Assembly (NCBI GenBank): GCA_035946175.1
Contig: DASYZQ010000019.1
Location: 1-44,950 of the forward strand
DNA: 44,950 nucleotides
Reading direction: 5' to 3'
Source: DASYZQ01 sp035946175
GTDB taxonomy: Bacteria; Patescibacteriota; Saccharimonadia; Saccharimonadales; UBA4665
The notes beneath the pieces are model-generated. The model made no database searches. It had not been told where the DNA came from and was given only the letters and a program-made list of their open reading frames with translations. Positions 1 through 7,850 of the stretch are shown here, in pieces (within the stretch, counting starts at the first letter, position 1; each line of letters opens with the position of its first letter). A program made the position numbers and the translations under genes.

Positions 1-16
1 TTATGTGATCCGGCCA

Positions 17-1042
17 TCAAGCCGTATCTGCCTTGTGCAACAATCTCCCAATATCAGCGACTACCTCAACCAATCGATTGCTATACCCCCACTCGTTGTC
101 ATACCACGCTACCACCTTAAGCATGTTTCCCCCGACAACAGCTGTAAGTTTTAAATCGACAATCGCTGAATGGCTGTCGCCAATAAAGTCACTGCTGACG
201 AGTTCCTCCTCAGTTACTGCTAGGATTCCCTGGTAATATGGCTCTGCAGCTGCTTTTTTGAAAGTCTCATTGACTTCGTCAACTGTTACCGGGCGTTTCG
301 TAATCAGCACGAAATCACTGAGTGAAACAACCGGAGTTGGAACCCGCACGGATAGGCCTCCAAATATTCCCTCCAGCGCAGGCAGTGCTTTGGCCGCAGC
401 CACGGATGCACCGGTCGTTGTCGGTACAATGTTTTCGGCGGCGTTGCGAGCCTCCCGTAAATCCTTGGCTGGCGCGTCCTGTAATCGCTGGCTGGCTGTA
501 TAGCTGTGTACCGTCGTCATCATGGCTTTTTCAATTCCAAAGTGCGATTCAACGACCGCAGCAACCGGCGTGATACAGTTGGTCGTACAGCTGGCATTGC
601 TGATAATCTCGCCAGCTCCTTCAAGTTTATCTTCATTCACACCCAAGACGATAGTATTTGCGCCTTCCCCCTTGGCAGGTGCGCTTATGACAACCTTCTT
701 TGCTCCAGCCGTAATGTGTGCTTTAGCTTTTTCGGGGTCAACAAAGAATCCAGTTGATTCAATTACTACGTCAACATTGACATCTTTCCATGGTAAGGCA
801 GCCGGATCTTTCTCTGCATAGACTTTGATCTTCGTGCCATCAACTATGATATTTTGTTCGTCAAAACTAACTCCGTGCTGATAGGCCCCGTAGTTACTAT
901 CGTGTTTGAGCAGGTGTGCCAGTGTCCTTGTATCCGTCAGATCATTGATAGCAACAATCTCAATATCTTGCCGACCGAAGGCGACTTTGAATGCATTGCG
1001 CCCTATCCTGCCAAAGCCGTTGATTGCTATTCGAGTTTTCAT
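17..1042 (-). CDS. gap: Type I glyceraldehyde-3-phosphate dehydrogenase
   Basis: NAD(P)-dependent glycolytic enzyme that converts glyceraldehyde-3-phosphate to 1,3-bisphosphoglycerate in the cytoplasm. The 341-residue protein begins with the Rossmann motif INGFGRIGR (about residues 6-14) and has the active-site segment SNASCTTNC with the nucleophilic Cys near residue 152. The C-terminal WYDNEWGYSNR is diagnostic of the family, and the length is normal. I chose ATG at 1042 because AAGGGGG lies 9 nt upstream; the GTG two codons earlier would be only 3 nt from that ribosome site. The gene is monocistronic with its own promoter, and the stop is TGA. Confidence 0.97.
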   Translation of the reverse strand: MKTRIAINGFGRIGRNAFKVAFGRQDIEIVAINDLTDTRTLAHLLKHDSNYGAYQHGVSFDEQNIIVDGTKIKVYAEKDPAALPWKDVNVDVVIESTGFFVDPEKAKAHITAGAKKVVISAPAKGEGANTIVLGVNEDKLEGAGEIISNASCTTNCITPVAAVVESHFGIEKAMMTTVHSYTASQRLQDAPAKDLREARNAAENIVPTTTGASVAAAKALPALEGIFGGLSVRVPTPVVSLSDFVLITKRPVTVDEVNETFKKAAAEPYYQGILAVTEEELVSSDFIGDSHSAIVDLKLTAVVGGNMLKVVAWYDNEWGYSNRLVEVVADIGRLLHKADTA

Positions 1043-1088
1043 ATACACTTTCCCCCTTGTTTTGACGCTATCCTGTTATTTCAACCCC

Positions 1089-1118
1089 ATTGTAAGCAAT
1101 CGGTGCATATAAGCACAA
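1089..1118 (-). promoter_or_regulatory. Putative promoter of gap
   Basis: On the minus strand TTGTGC (1118-1113) and TACAAT (1094-1089) are separated by 18 nt. They would give a leader of about 40 nt that contains the AAGGGGG ribosome site of gap. This is a pattern match only. Confidence 0.45.
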
Positions 1119-1175
1119 GCGTCATGAGAACTCTCCAGCCTAGCACAAGACAATAGGAACATGAAATTTTTTCAA

Positions 1176-1766
1176 TTACCGCTCAGTCATCCTCCCTTTG
1201 AACTCAGGCAATCCCAGTAGCTCTTGGATACCGTTTACGCCTTCAAGTATCTCCTTTGCCTCACCAAGATAGCCTTCTCTCTTCAATACCATCTCTTTTG
1301 CGGCCCCAAAGGGTTGATGTTCTACAATGATCTTCTCTCCGCCATCCAAGTGTGGGGCTGCCACTTTTGCCCCATCCCACGCTACAAATAGATATATAAA
1401 CCATTCTATCTTTGTTTGCGGTTGCCAAACTTGAGTTAGTTTCCACTTCTTAAATTCGTAGCCTGTTTCTTCAAGTGTTTCTCGTTGTGCAGCAAGTAGG
1501 GTATTCTCATCTTCCTCGTCAACGCGGCCCCCGGGGAAACTACGCCGAGAACCCCTGTGCGGCTGCTCTTCATCAAGTACGAGTATATTGCCATCAACTA
1601 TACCGATAACTGAAACGGTATCAGACCGGCGTAGCATTTCAAATGTTGCTTTAGACTCATCATACATTTTCTGGGACCACTGATATACATCATATATAAC
1701 GCCATGGAAGACCCGTTTCGCCGAATCCGGGATTAGAACCGCTTCTTGTGGTATTACTTTACGCAT
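1176..1766 (-). CDS. NUDIX hydrolase (ADP-sugar pyrophosphatase-like)
   Basis: A 196-residue NUDIX pyrophosphohydrolase that should cleave a nucleoside diphosphate linked to another moiety; the substrate is unknown. A complete Nudix box runs from GGRVDEEDE to RETLEETGYE (about residues 77-103), with all catalytic Glu present. The N-terminal part before the box and the length resemble the ADP-ribose/ADP-sugar pyrophosphatase branch, but this is not decisive. Its ATG overlaps the end of the upstream phosphatase gene by 8 bp, so the two are probably translationally coupled. It is one of four NUDIX genes in the window. Confidence 0.88.
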   Translation of the reverse strand: MRKVIPQEAVLIPDSAKRVFHGVIYDVYQWSQKMYDESKATFEMLRRSDTVSVIGIVDGNILVLDEEQPHRGSRRSFPGGRVDEEDENTLLAAQRETLEETGYEFKKWKLTQVWQPQTKIEWFIYLFVAWDGAKVAAPHLDGGEKIIVEHQPFGAAKEMVLKREGYLGEAKEILEGVNGIQELLGLPEFKGRMTER

Positions 1767-2550
1767 GTTCTACAACTCCATTCATAAACTTCATAAGCTC
1801 ATCAAAGATTACCGGATTGGCCGCTATATGATCAAGTTTCCGATAATCGTATCCATCCGAACCAATATTGGCGACCCTACCTCCGGCTTCTTGCACTATG
1901 AGAGCCCCAGGAGCAAAGTCCCATTCGCAAGCCTTACCCCCAAAGTGAATCCGGCCCTCAATTGATCCTCGAGCAATCAGGCTAAAATCAAAAGCCGAAT
2001 TGCCAAAATTACGGACCCTATAGACAAGCTGACTGAGCTGATCACTTAAACCAGCTGCTCCCGGCCGACCACTTTGCATTCCAAGCGTCACCCAGGCGTG
2101 ACCGAGCGGACGATTGCCGACATGGATAGGACGATTATTGCAGGTAGCGCCATGGCCCTTGATAGCTAAAAAGTATTCATCGGTACTAAAGTTGTAGATG
2201 ACCCCCATAACCGGCTCATTATTGTCAATCAACGCAATCATGTTGGCCGCAATGGGAATACCACGAATAAACGGTTCTGTACCATCAATCGGATCGACCA
2301 ACCAAAAGGTTTTTTGCGAGTAGTCGACACCTCCCTCTTCGCCTCCAAAGCCAATTGCATGATCAAGCCTAGCCAGATTCTCCCTCAAACACCGTTCGAC
2401 GAGCAAATCCATAGCAGTAACAGGTGACCTGTCGTCTTTCATCCGATGTGCAATACTGCCTTGCGCTGCGAGGAGTTTTGGTCTTAGGGTTTCTAATGTC
2501 GAATGAATCTGCTGTTGAGCAGTCTGCAGAAAATCAAGGGTGGGCCGCAT
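1759..2550 (-). CDS. Inositol monophosphatase family phosphatase
   Basis: Mg-dependent, Li-sensitive-type phosphatase of the IMPase/HisN/CysQ superfamily. The 263-residue protein shows the metal-binding motifs GGEEGG (about residue 68), WLVDPIDGTEPF (about residue 82, with E where N is usual) and EWDFAPGALIVQEAGG near the C-terminus. The substrate (inositol phosphate, histidinol phosphate or PAP) cannot be told from sequence. I chose ATG at 2550 because TGAGGA lies 5 nt upstream; an upstream ATG at 2583 would overlap the preceding gene by 50 bp. It overlaps the neighbours at both ends, which suggests one operon. Confidence 0.88.
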   Translation of the reverse strand: MRPTLDFLQTAQQQIHSTLETLRPKLLAAQGSIAHRMKDDRSPVTAMDLLVERCLRENLARLDHAIGFGGEEGGVDYSQKTFWLVDPIDGTEPFIRGIPIAANMIALIDNNEPVMGVIYNFSTDEYFLAIKGHGATCNNRPIHVGNRPLGHAWVTLGMQSGRPGAAGLSDQLSQLVYRVRNFGNSAFDFSLIARGSIEGRIHFGGKACEWDFAPGALIVQEAGGRVANIGSDGYDYRKLDHIAANPVIFDELMKFMNGVVEHA

Positions 2551-2785
2551 TATTGTCCTCAGATTTTGTATCCTTGGATGCACTAGACAGCCGCTCCGTC
2601 TGTTTCATGACTGTATCGAATGTATTGCTGGCCTTAGTAATCTGCCGGTCAGCCTTGGTGACGCCCTCATCAAAACTTTTGACAGTACTATCCAGCGCCT
2701 TGCTTACGCCTCCTACAACCTCATCAAATTTCTTGCCGAAATCATCAAAGGTTTTGAAAAAACTAGCGAACGGATCGTTACTCAT
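2534..2785 (-). CDS. Small amphipathic hypothetical protein
   Basis: An 83-residue protein rich in Lys, Asp, Phe and Ser with no transmembrane segment. The pattern FFKTFDDFGKKFDEVVGGVSK suggests amphipathic helices with heptad-like hydrophobics. I recognise no family. No ribosome site precedes ATG 2785, but TACAAT sits 6 nt upstream, which would fit a leaderless transcript. The end overlaps the IMPase-family gene by 17 bp, supporting co-transcription. The function is unknown. Confidence 0.65.
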   Translation of the reverse strand: MSNDPFASFFKTFDDFGKKFDEVVGGVSKALDSTVKSFDEGVTKADRQITKASNTFDTVMKQTERLSSASKDTKSEDNNAAHP

Positions 2786-2838
2786 GAAACTATTGTAGCG
2801 CCGTTTCCGGCAATACAGAAGCTATTAAACCGAACGGG

Positions 2839-3372
2839 CTATTGCTTTGACTGAAAGCGCGCCATACACTCACGAACAATTTGCTTAGCAGCTTCAACGT
2901 CTCCCCAGCCTAATACCTCGGTACTGCCAGGCTTCTTAAGATCCTTGTAGTGCGTGAAGTGATGGGCAACCTGCTCTTTCCAGCGTTCACCAAGGTCAGC
3001 CAGACTGTGGATACGATCACCACTATTTCGATTATCGGCGGGTACCACAACAATCTTGTGGTCCATTTCACCGTCGTCGCGGAAATTAAGTACCCCGATA
3101 ATCTTTGCCTCAAGCCAGATACCGGTAGGCAGCGATTCATCACAAACAACAAGCGTATCGAGCTCATCACCGTCCTCATCAAGCGTTTGCGGGATAAAAC
3201 CATAGTTGACCGGTTTAGGAAATATCTGCGGCTCAATCCGATCAAGCATAAAAGCAGCTCTTCTGCGGTCCCATTCCACCTTGAGATTCGAGCCCTTGGG
3301 GATTTCGATCACCGTATTAACGGTGCCATTCTCTACATCACCGGGCTCTAACACTACATTAAAATCTGCCAT
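2839..3372 (-). CDS. ppa: Inorganic pyrophosphatase (family I)
   Basis: Hydrolyses pyrophosphate released by biosynthetic reactions such as PRPP use and aminoacylation, pulling them forward. The 177-residue protein contains IEIPKGSNLKVE, PVNYGFIPQT and the metal-binding segment DEDGDELDTLVV (family signature DxDPxD, with E for P), followed by MDHKIVVVPA. Its length matches bacterial family I enzymes. ATG 3372 is preceded by GAGGAG at 9 nt, so I prefer it to the upstream start at 3420. Confidence 0.95.
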   Translation of the reverse strand: MADFNVVLEPGDVENGTVNTVIEIPKGSNLKVEWDRRRAAFMLDRIEPQIFPKPVNYGFIPQTLDEDGDELDTLVVCDESLPTGIWLEAKIIGVLNFRDDGEMDHKIVVVPADNRNSGDRIHSLADLGERWKEQVAHHFTHYKDLKKPGSTEVLGWGDVEAAKQIVRECMARFQSKQ

Positions 3373-3455
3373 GTTTTTTGACTCCTCGTTAAACTTAAAA
3401 ACGCCCCTGGTAGCGCGCATCGATTCTATTGTACACTATACCCTAAAGAGGGATT

Positions 3456-4178
3456 ATGAGCAGAAAAATCATCGGGCACCGCGGAGCAGCCGGGCTCGCA
3501 CTAGAAAACAGTGCCGAGAGTCTGCTCTCAGCCACACATTACCAGCTTGACGCTATTGAATTTGACGTACGCCTCACCAAGGACCAGCAGCTAGTGATCC
3601 TCCATGATCGCCACACCGGGCGTGTAGCCAACCAGCGGATAGTTGTACACCAAAGAACACTGTCTGAAATAAAGAAGATACCCCTAAAAAATGGCCAATC
3701 AATACTAACCTTAGACGAAGCGCTCGCGCTGCTCAAAGACCAGCACGTCATTATTGAATCGAAGGATTGTGGTGTTGCCGAAAAGCTCCCTGAGGTCATG
3801 AAGCGTCATCCCAATGTGCAGGCAAGCTTCCTTTCCTTCCGCCGTAGCGAAGTAAAAAGGCTACGTCAACTCTTCCCAGATAGCACTATCTACATCGCCA
3901 CACTGTTTCGGCCCATAGCTGTCGCATTGTTCGGCAAACAACTTAAGGCTACCGGTATCGCCACCTCCATATGGCTGACTGATCCACTGACCTACTGGCT
4001 GGCTCAAAAATTTAACCTGGAAGTCATCGTGTACAGCGTCGACAACCCCCATCTCTACCGCTTGCTTCGCAGATTCTATCCAAAGATCAGCCTCGTCACG
4101 AACCATCCGGAGTATTTTGTGGGTGCCAGAACTATTAAAAATACCCCCGCCACGAAAGTACGAGGGTATAAATTGTAA
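3456..4178 (+). CDS. Glycerophosphodiester phosphodiesterase
   Basis: Cleaves glycerophosphodiesters to glycerol-3-phosphate and an alcohol, which would recycle phospholipid head groups. The 240-residue TIM-barrel protein starts with the catalytic GHRG (residues 7-10), followed by ENSAES, EFDVRLTKDQQLVILHD (metal and acid-base residues), and IIESKD. There is no signal peptide, so it is probably cytoplasmic. GAGGG lies a few nt before ATG 3456. The next gene starts 6 bp after its stop, so the two probably form an operon. A 9-bp stem with one mismatch near 4139-4166 lies inside the end of the coding region and is not a convincing terminator. Confidence 0.93.
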   Translation: MSRKIIGHRGAAGLALENSAESLLSATHYQLDAIEFDVRLTKDQQLVILHDRHTGRVANQRIVVHQRTLSEIKKIPLKNGQSILTLDEALALLKDQHVIIESKDCGVAEKLPEVMKRHPNVQASFLSFRRSEVKRLRQLFPDSTIYIATLFRPIAVALFGKQLKATGIATSIWLTDPLTYWLAQKFNLEVIVYSVDNPHLYRLLRRFYPKISLVTNHPEYFVGARTIKNTPATKVRGYKL

Positions 4179-4184
4179 TTATAT

Positions 4185-4880
4185 ATGTGGGCTGCATTTG
4201 ACCATTGCGAACCTGTAGCGCAGGATGTTATGACATTCTGGTTTAACCCAGGGCAGCGTATACACTACAGCGCTGGTCAATTTATAGAGCTGCAGCTACC
4301 AACCGAAACGAGTAATGGTGCCTCCGGGAAGCATGAGTTTACCCTATCCTCCTCTCCAACAGAATCTGCCCTTGCCATAACGACCCAAATAATAACACGA
4401 CCCAGCCATTTCAAAAAAGCTCTGATTGCCCTTAGGCCTGGGGATAACGTAAGCATAAGCGAACCGATAGGTGATTTCGTCCTGCCAAAAGATCCCACCA
4501 TCCCCCTACTTTTCATTGCTGGCGGTATTGGCATCACGCCACTACGGAGCATTGCTACATATCTTCGAGACACAAACCAACATCGTCCTATTCAGCTGAT
4601 CTATAGCGTCAAAACATCGGACGAGCTCGTATTTCTGGATCTCATACAGGCCGCTGGCATTAAGGTGCGTCCGATTATCACCCAGCAAGGCTCAAACGGA
4701 CAATCTAAGTCAGGCCGTCTGCAAGCAGAGCAAATTCCAGATCTAATAGATAATCTCAATGAAAAACTTATCTACATATCGGGCCGTGAGCAGTTCGTCG
4801 ATAGTATTGCCAGCGGGCTACGAGCACAAGGAGTCAAAAGGACTGCCATAATAGCTGATAGCTTCCGCGGATATAAATAG
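4185..4880 (+). CDS. Ferredoxin-NAD(P)H reductase-like flavoprotein
   Basis: A 231-residue oxidoreductase with an FAD-binding beta-barrel (residues 1-100) and an NAD(P)-binding domain. The FAD segment is HEFTLSSSP, which corresponds to RxYS in the family with H-E-F-T replacing it. The dinucleotide motif is FIAGGIGITPLRSI. No [2Fe-2S] domain is present, so an external electron partner is needed. The physiological acceptor is unknown. It directly follows the GDPD gene without its own ribosome site, suggesting coupled expression. Confidence 0.87.
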   Translation: MWAAFDHCEPVAQDVMTFWFNPGQRIHYSAGQFIELQLPTETSNGASGKHEFTLSSSPTESALAITTQIITRPSHFKKALIALRPGDNVSISEPIGDFVLPKDPTIPLLFIAGGIGITPLRSIATYLRDTNQHRPIQLIYSVKTSDELVFLDLIQAAGIKVRPIITQQGSNGQSKSGRLQAEQIPDLIDNLNEKLIYISGREQFVDSIASGLRAQGVKRTAIIADSFRGYK

Positions 4881-5032
4881 CATCTAGAATACTCACAGTC
4901 CTTTCTGTGGCTTGTCCCTAGCTTATGCTCATCTTCTATGCGAGGCACACTGCTAGCTACTCGTCAGATATTGAGGACCTGGCCAGCATCTTCATCGTTG
5001 GCAGCCGTATGGCATTACCAAGAATCGTCAAG

Positions 5033-5833
5033 TCAGTCCGCTAAGGGCGTCACGAACTCTCTACTGCCACCCAGCAAGGAATATACGGGCCGATCCACAT
5101 TAAATAGTTCAGCCGCATGTGGCACCTCCTCCTTGAGGGGCTCGAATGGACCGCCCTTAAGGCTAAGGCTCGCTGCCGTGGATAAGTCACCCTGTGCATA
5201 AAATTTAAAATCCTCCAGGGACGGGGTAGCGAGACCCTCCCTAAGTGCCCTTGATAATTTGTCTCGCCAGAACGCTACGTTATTGCGACAGCTTTCGGTA
5301 TATATATCCATCAATACTGCCTCCGGAAAGTAGCCCTGGAATCCGCCATCACATACCAGTACATTAGTTATGCCACAGAGGGCAATAAAGCCGAGCACAT
5401 AGGGTCGAACGCTCGGGCCAACCCACGCACAGTCCTCCTGATGTCCTTCCCAGAGATTTTGGTGCATGTCCACTATCAAGTCTTTACCCCAGGAGCGCCG
5501 TATAAGCCCGGGTACTAGTGTCCGCTCATAATCTGGTCTACCCCACGGACGGTGAACCCCATCAGGAAGCGTCATCCCAGGATTGATCGATCGGTATGCT
5601 TCGTAATCCCAAGGATTTTGCAGGACAAGTGCTAAATTTACATCTATTTGTCGACTGGCCACCGCAAATGCTCTAGGATTAGCGATAGCAGCATCGATAG
5701 TGCAACCCTCCATTGCCAGAAGGTATTTGCCAAGTGACCACACTAGCTCAACACCAGGATCATGTTCTTCCCCATGTACCCCGGCCCACACCATAACATC
5801 ATGGATTGCCTGGTTCGGCATATCGGTGAGCAT
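5033..5833 (-). CDS. Succinylglutamate desuccinylase/aspartoacylase-like M14 zinc hydrolase
   Basis: A 266-residue protein resembling the AspA/AstE branch of zinc carboxypeptidases, which hydrolyses N-acyl amino acids. Near the N-terminus VWAGVHGEE corresponds to the zinc-binding H-x-x-E motif. LIVDMHQN in the middle carries the third zinc ligand His. A Glu late in the protein could be the general base. The usual RNFP-type substrate motif is not obvious, so the substrate is uncertain. It converges with the flavin reductase. A second Met at 5821 is an alternative start; no clear ribosome site favours either. Confidence 0.68.
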   Translation of the reverse strand: MLTDMPNQAIHDVMVWAGVHGEEHDPGVELVWSLGKYLLAMEGCTIDAAIANPRAFAVASRQIDVNLALVLQNPWDYEAYRSINPGMTLPDGVHRPWGRPDYERTLVPGLIRRSWGKDLIVDMHQNLWEGHQEDCAWVGPSVRPYVLGFIALCGITNVLVCDGGFQGYFPEAVLMDIYTESCRNNVAFWRDKLSRALREGLATPSLEDFKFYAQGDLSTAASLSLKGGPFEPLKEEVPHAAELFNVDRPVYSLLGGSREFVTPLAD

Positions 5834-5870
5834 TGTCGCTAAAAGGTAAAGATGATGTGACTACTGGAAT

Positions 5871-6845
5871 TTAACCGTTACGGCGTTCATGCTCTTGTAG
5901 ATATTCTCTGATTCGCAATGCCGCTGTGGCACCCTCGCCAGACGCTGTGGCTATCTGCATGGTTGCCCCGCTCCGTACGTCGCCGGCCGCATAGACACCG
6001 GGCATGTTTGTCTCTAACGTCTGATTGGTCTTCACAAACCCGATCTCATCAAGCTCAATGGCTGAATTTTGCAGAAACTCCGTATTGGGCTTAAGCCCTA
6101 CGAACACAAACACGCCGTCGGTTGGAAACTCTACCTTCTTGCTGCTCGTTTTGTCTGTACCGACGACTTTGGTGACTTTGCCGTTTTCACCAACGATCTC
6201 ATCGGTGGTGGTATTGAAATGCACCGTAATTTTATCAGCGTGTTTTTCGCGAAGATCACGTTGTAATATTTCAGAGGCTCGAAGTTGGTCCCTCCGAACA
6301 AGCATATCTATGTGTGAGGCAAACCGAGTCAGAAACATTGCCTCCTGGACTGCCGAATTGCCTCCACCGACTATCACCAGGCGTTTGTCCCGGTAAAATG
6401 CTCCGTCACAGGTCGCGCAGTAATGCACACCGTGAGCATAGTACTTTTGCTCACCAGGCACGCCGATTTTCTTATAGTCGGTGCCAGTTGCAATAAGAAC
6501 GGCTTTGGTTCGCATTGCCCCTGACGTGGTTTCCAGCCGTTTGTAAGCCCCTTCGTCAGTAATCTTACTCACCTCACCAAGTTCAATCTTAGCTCCAAAT
6601 CGCTCGGCTTGCTGGCGCAGATCATCGGCCAGTTTCAAACCTTCTATGCCTTGGGGGAAGCCTGGATAATTATCGATCCAGTCAGTGACTGCGGCTAACC
6701 CGCCAACCGCACCACGCTCAAACAACAAGGTTTCAATATCTTCTCGGGTTGTATAGATCGCCGCACTCAGCGAGGCCGGCCCGGCGCCGATCATAATAAC
6801 GTCATGTGTTTCGACTGCACTCTCTGTTTTGTCCGTCTGGCCCAT
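5871..6845 (-). CDS. trxB: Thioredoxin-disulfide reductase
   Basis: NADPH-dependent flavoenzyme that reduces thioredoxin-like proteins. The 324-residue protein has FAD motif MIGAGPASLSAAIY (about residues 18-31), the redox-active CATCDG in the middle, an NADPH motif VIVGGGNSAVQEA, and the C-terminal FAD contact GVYAAGDVRSG. The length is typical. A strong GGAGGTG ribosome site lies 10 nt before ATG 6845. The glutaredoxin gene just upstream on the same strand is a likely partner, as in redox operons. Confidence 0.96.
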   Translation of the reverse strand: MGQTDKTESAVETHDVIMIGAGPASLSAAIYTTREDIETLLFERGAVGGLAAVTDWIDNYPGFPQGIEGLKLADDLRQQAERFGAKIELGEVSKITDEGAYKRLETTSGAMRTKAVLIATGTDYKKIGVPGEQKYYAHGVHYCATCDGAFYRDKRLVIVGGGNSAVQEAMFLTRFASHIDMLVRRDQLRASEILQRDLREKHADKITVHFNTTTDEIVGENGKVTKVVGTDKTSSKKVEFPTDGVFVFVGLKPNTEFLQNSAIELDEIGFVKTNQTLETNMPGVYAAGDVRSGATMQIATASGEGATAALRIREYLQEHERRNG

Positions 6846-6924
6846 AATTATAAATCACCTCCACACTAAAAGGATCTGATCATATGTGTCCGATACTATC
6901 TATACTAACAGGCTTAGCCGATTC

Positions 6925-7173
6925 TCAGGCAATGGCTGGCGCTAGCTTTGATAGATTGAAACCAACAATCACCTGTTGACTGTCATCGTGGTGGGTCACC
7001 ACAGTCACTGGTACCGTCAAAGCACCACTCAGTCGTTGTGCTTCAGCTTGGCGATCGGGGAATTGGTCCAGATTTACTTCATCATAGCCGACACCCTTGG
7101 TACCAAGCCATTTTTTCACCATGCCGCAATACGCGCAGGTGTTTGTCGTAAAAACCGTAACATTCTTGACCAT
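6925..7173 (-). CDS. Glutaredoxin-like/NrdH-like thiol-disulfide protein
   Basis: An 82-residue single-domain thioredoxin-fold protein. The redox motif CAYC sits at residues 13-16, the cis-Pro segment TVPVTVV is near residue 55, and the C-terminal GFNLSKLAPAI matches the glutaredoxin/NrdH glycine-containing end. It probably receives electrons from the adjacent thioredoxin reductase, as NrdH does, but glutathione use cannot be excluded. GAGGGG lies 5 nt upstream of ATG 7173. Confidence 0.9.
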   Translation of the reverse strand: MVKNVTVFTTNTCAYCGMVKKWLGTKGVGYDEVNLDQFPDRQAEAQRLSGALTVPVTVVTHHDDSQQVIVGFNLSKLAPAIA

Positions 7174-7277
7174 TTCATCCCCTCTTTTTTCGTTTTTAGG
7201 TGTTACGAATAGTATGCATTTGATTATATATGGCGCTCAGGCACAATGCAATAGCGCTATATATTGTGTTTTTTACC

Positions 7278-7790
7278 CTATTTGCTCACCGCGAGGAGCG
7301 TTACGGTAAAGACCAGTGCGGAGTTTGGGGGAATGCCCGAGCCGGCTGGCGGACTTGCTCCATAGGCTTCGTCTGCAGGTATCAGCAGCTGTCGAATACC
7401 ACCAACTTTCATGCCAGGGATGCCCCTCTGCCAACCTTCAATTACTTGATTCAGTGCCAACGTTGCCGGTTGCCCAGTGCTTGAAGTACTGGAGAATATA
7501 ATGCCAGTAGCAGCAACAGCACCCGTATAGTATACCGTTACGGTACTACTCGGCTGCGCTACCAGGCCAGTACCGGTCTTTTGATCAGTCACCTGTAGGC
7601 TACTAACTTCGCCAATCGGTACAAAATTCGGTAATTTTGTCCCAACCACTGATGTCTGAGTGCTTGGCGTAGTGGTTGAGTTGTTGTTCTGGGAATTTTC
7701 CCAGATAACAATGCCACTAAAGCCAAACGTTGTAACCACGAACAATACCACAACGACCAGTGCAAACGCCCGCTCCCGCTTCCGTGCCAT
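7278..7790 (-). CDS. Membrane-anchored FKBP-type peptidyl-prolyl isomerase
   Basis: A 170-residue protein with a basic N-terminus and one hydrophobic helix (about residues 9-31), a Ser/Thr/Asn-rich linker (32-50), and a C-terminal FKBP domain. The domain shows VTVYYTGA, GWQRGIPGMKVGGIRQLLIPADEAYG and PPNSALVFTVTLL, which are FKBP landmarks. It should fold proline-containing proteins outside the membrane. GGAGG precedes ATG 7790. It lies downstream of the ABC exporter on the same strand with a 60-bp gap. Confidence 0.92.
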   Translation of the reverse strand: MARKRERAFALVVVVLFVVTTFGFSGIVIWENSQNNNSTTTPSTQTSVVGTKLPNFVPIGEVSSLQVTDQKTGTGLVAQPSSTVTVYYTGAVAATGIIFSSTSSTGQPATLALNQVIEGWQRGIPGMKVGGIRQLLIPADEAYGASPPAGSGIPPNSALVFTVTLLAVSK

Positions 7791-7850
7791 ATTACTACCT
7801 CCACTGTCGTATTATCTGCCGCCCATTATACCGAAAGTGCCAGTTCGTTC

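Noticed and set aside
4139..4166. ATACCC...GGGTAT stem at the end of the GDPD gene as a terminator.
   Set aside because: It lies within the coding end, has a mismatch, and lacks a U-tract; the next gene starts 6 bp later.
4925..5044. A 39-residue plus-strand frame beginning MLIFYARHTASYS, recalling histidine phosphatase N-termini.
   Set aside because: Too short, no ribosome site, the RHG core is not complete, and the frame ends inside the convergent aspartoacylase-like gene. It may be a remnant but cannot be supported.
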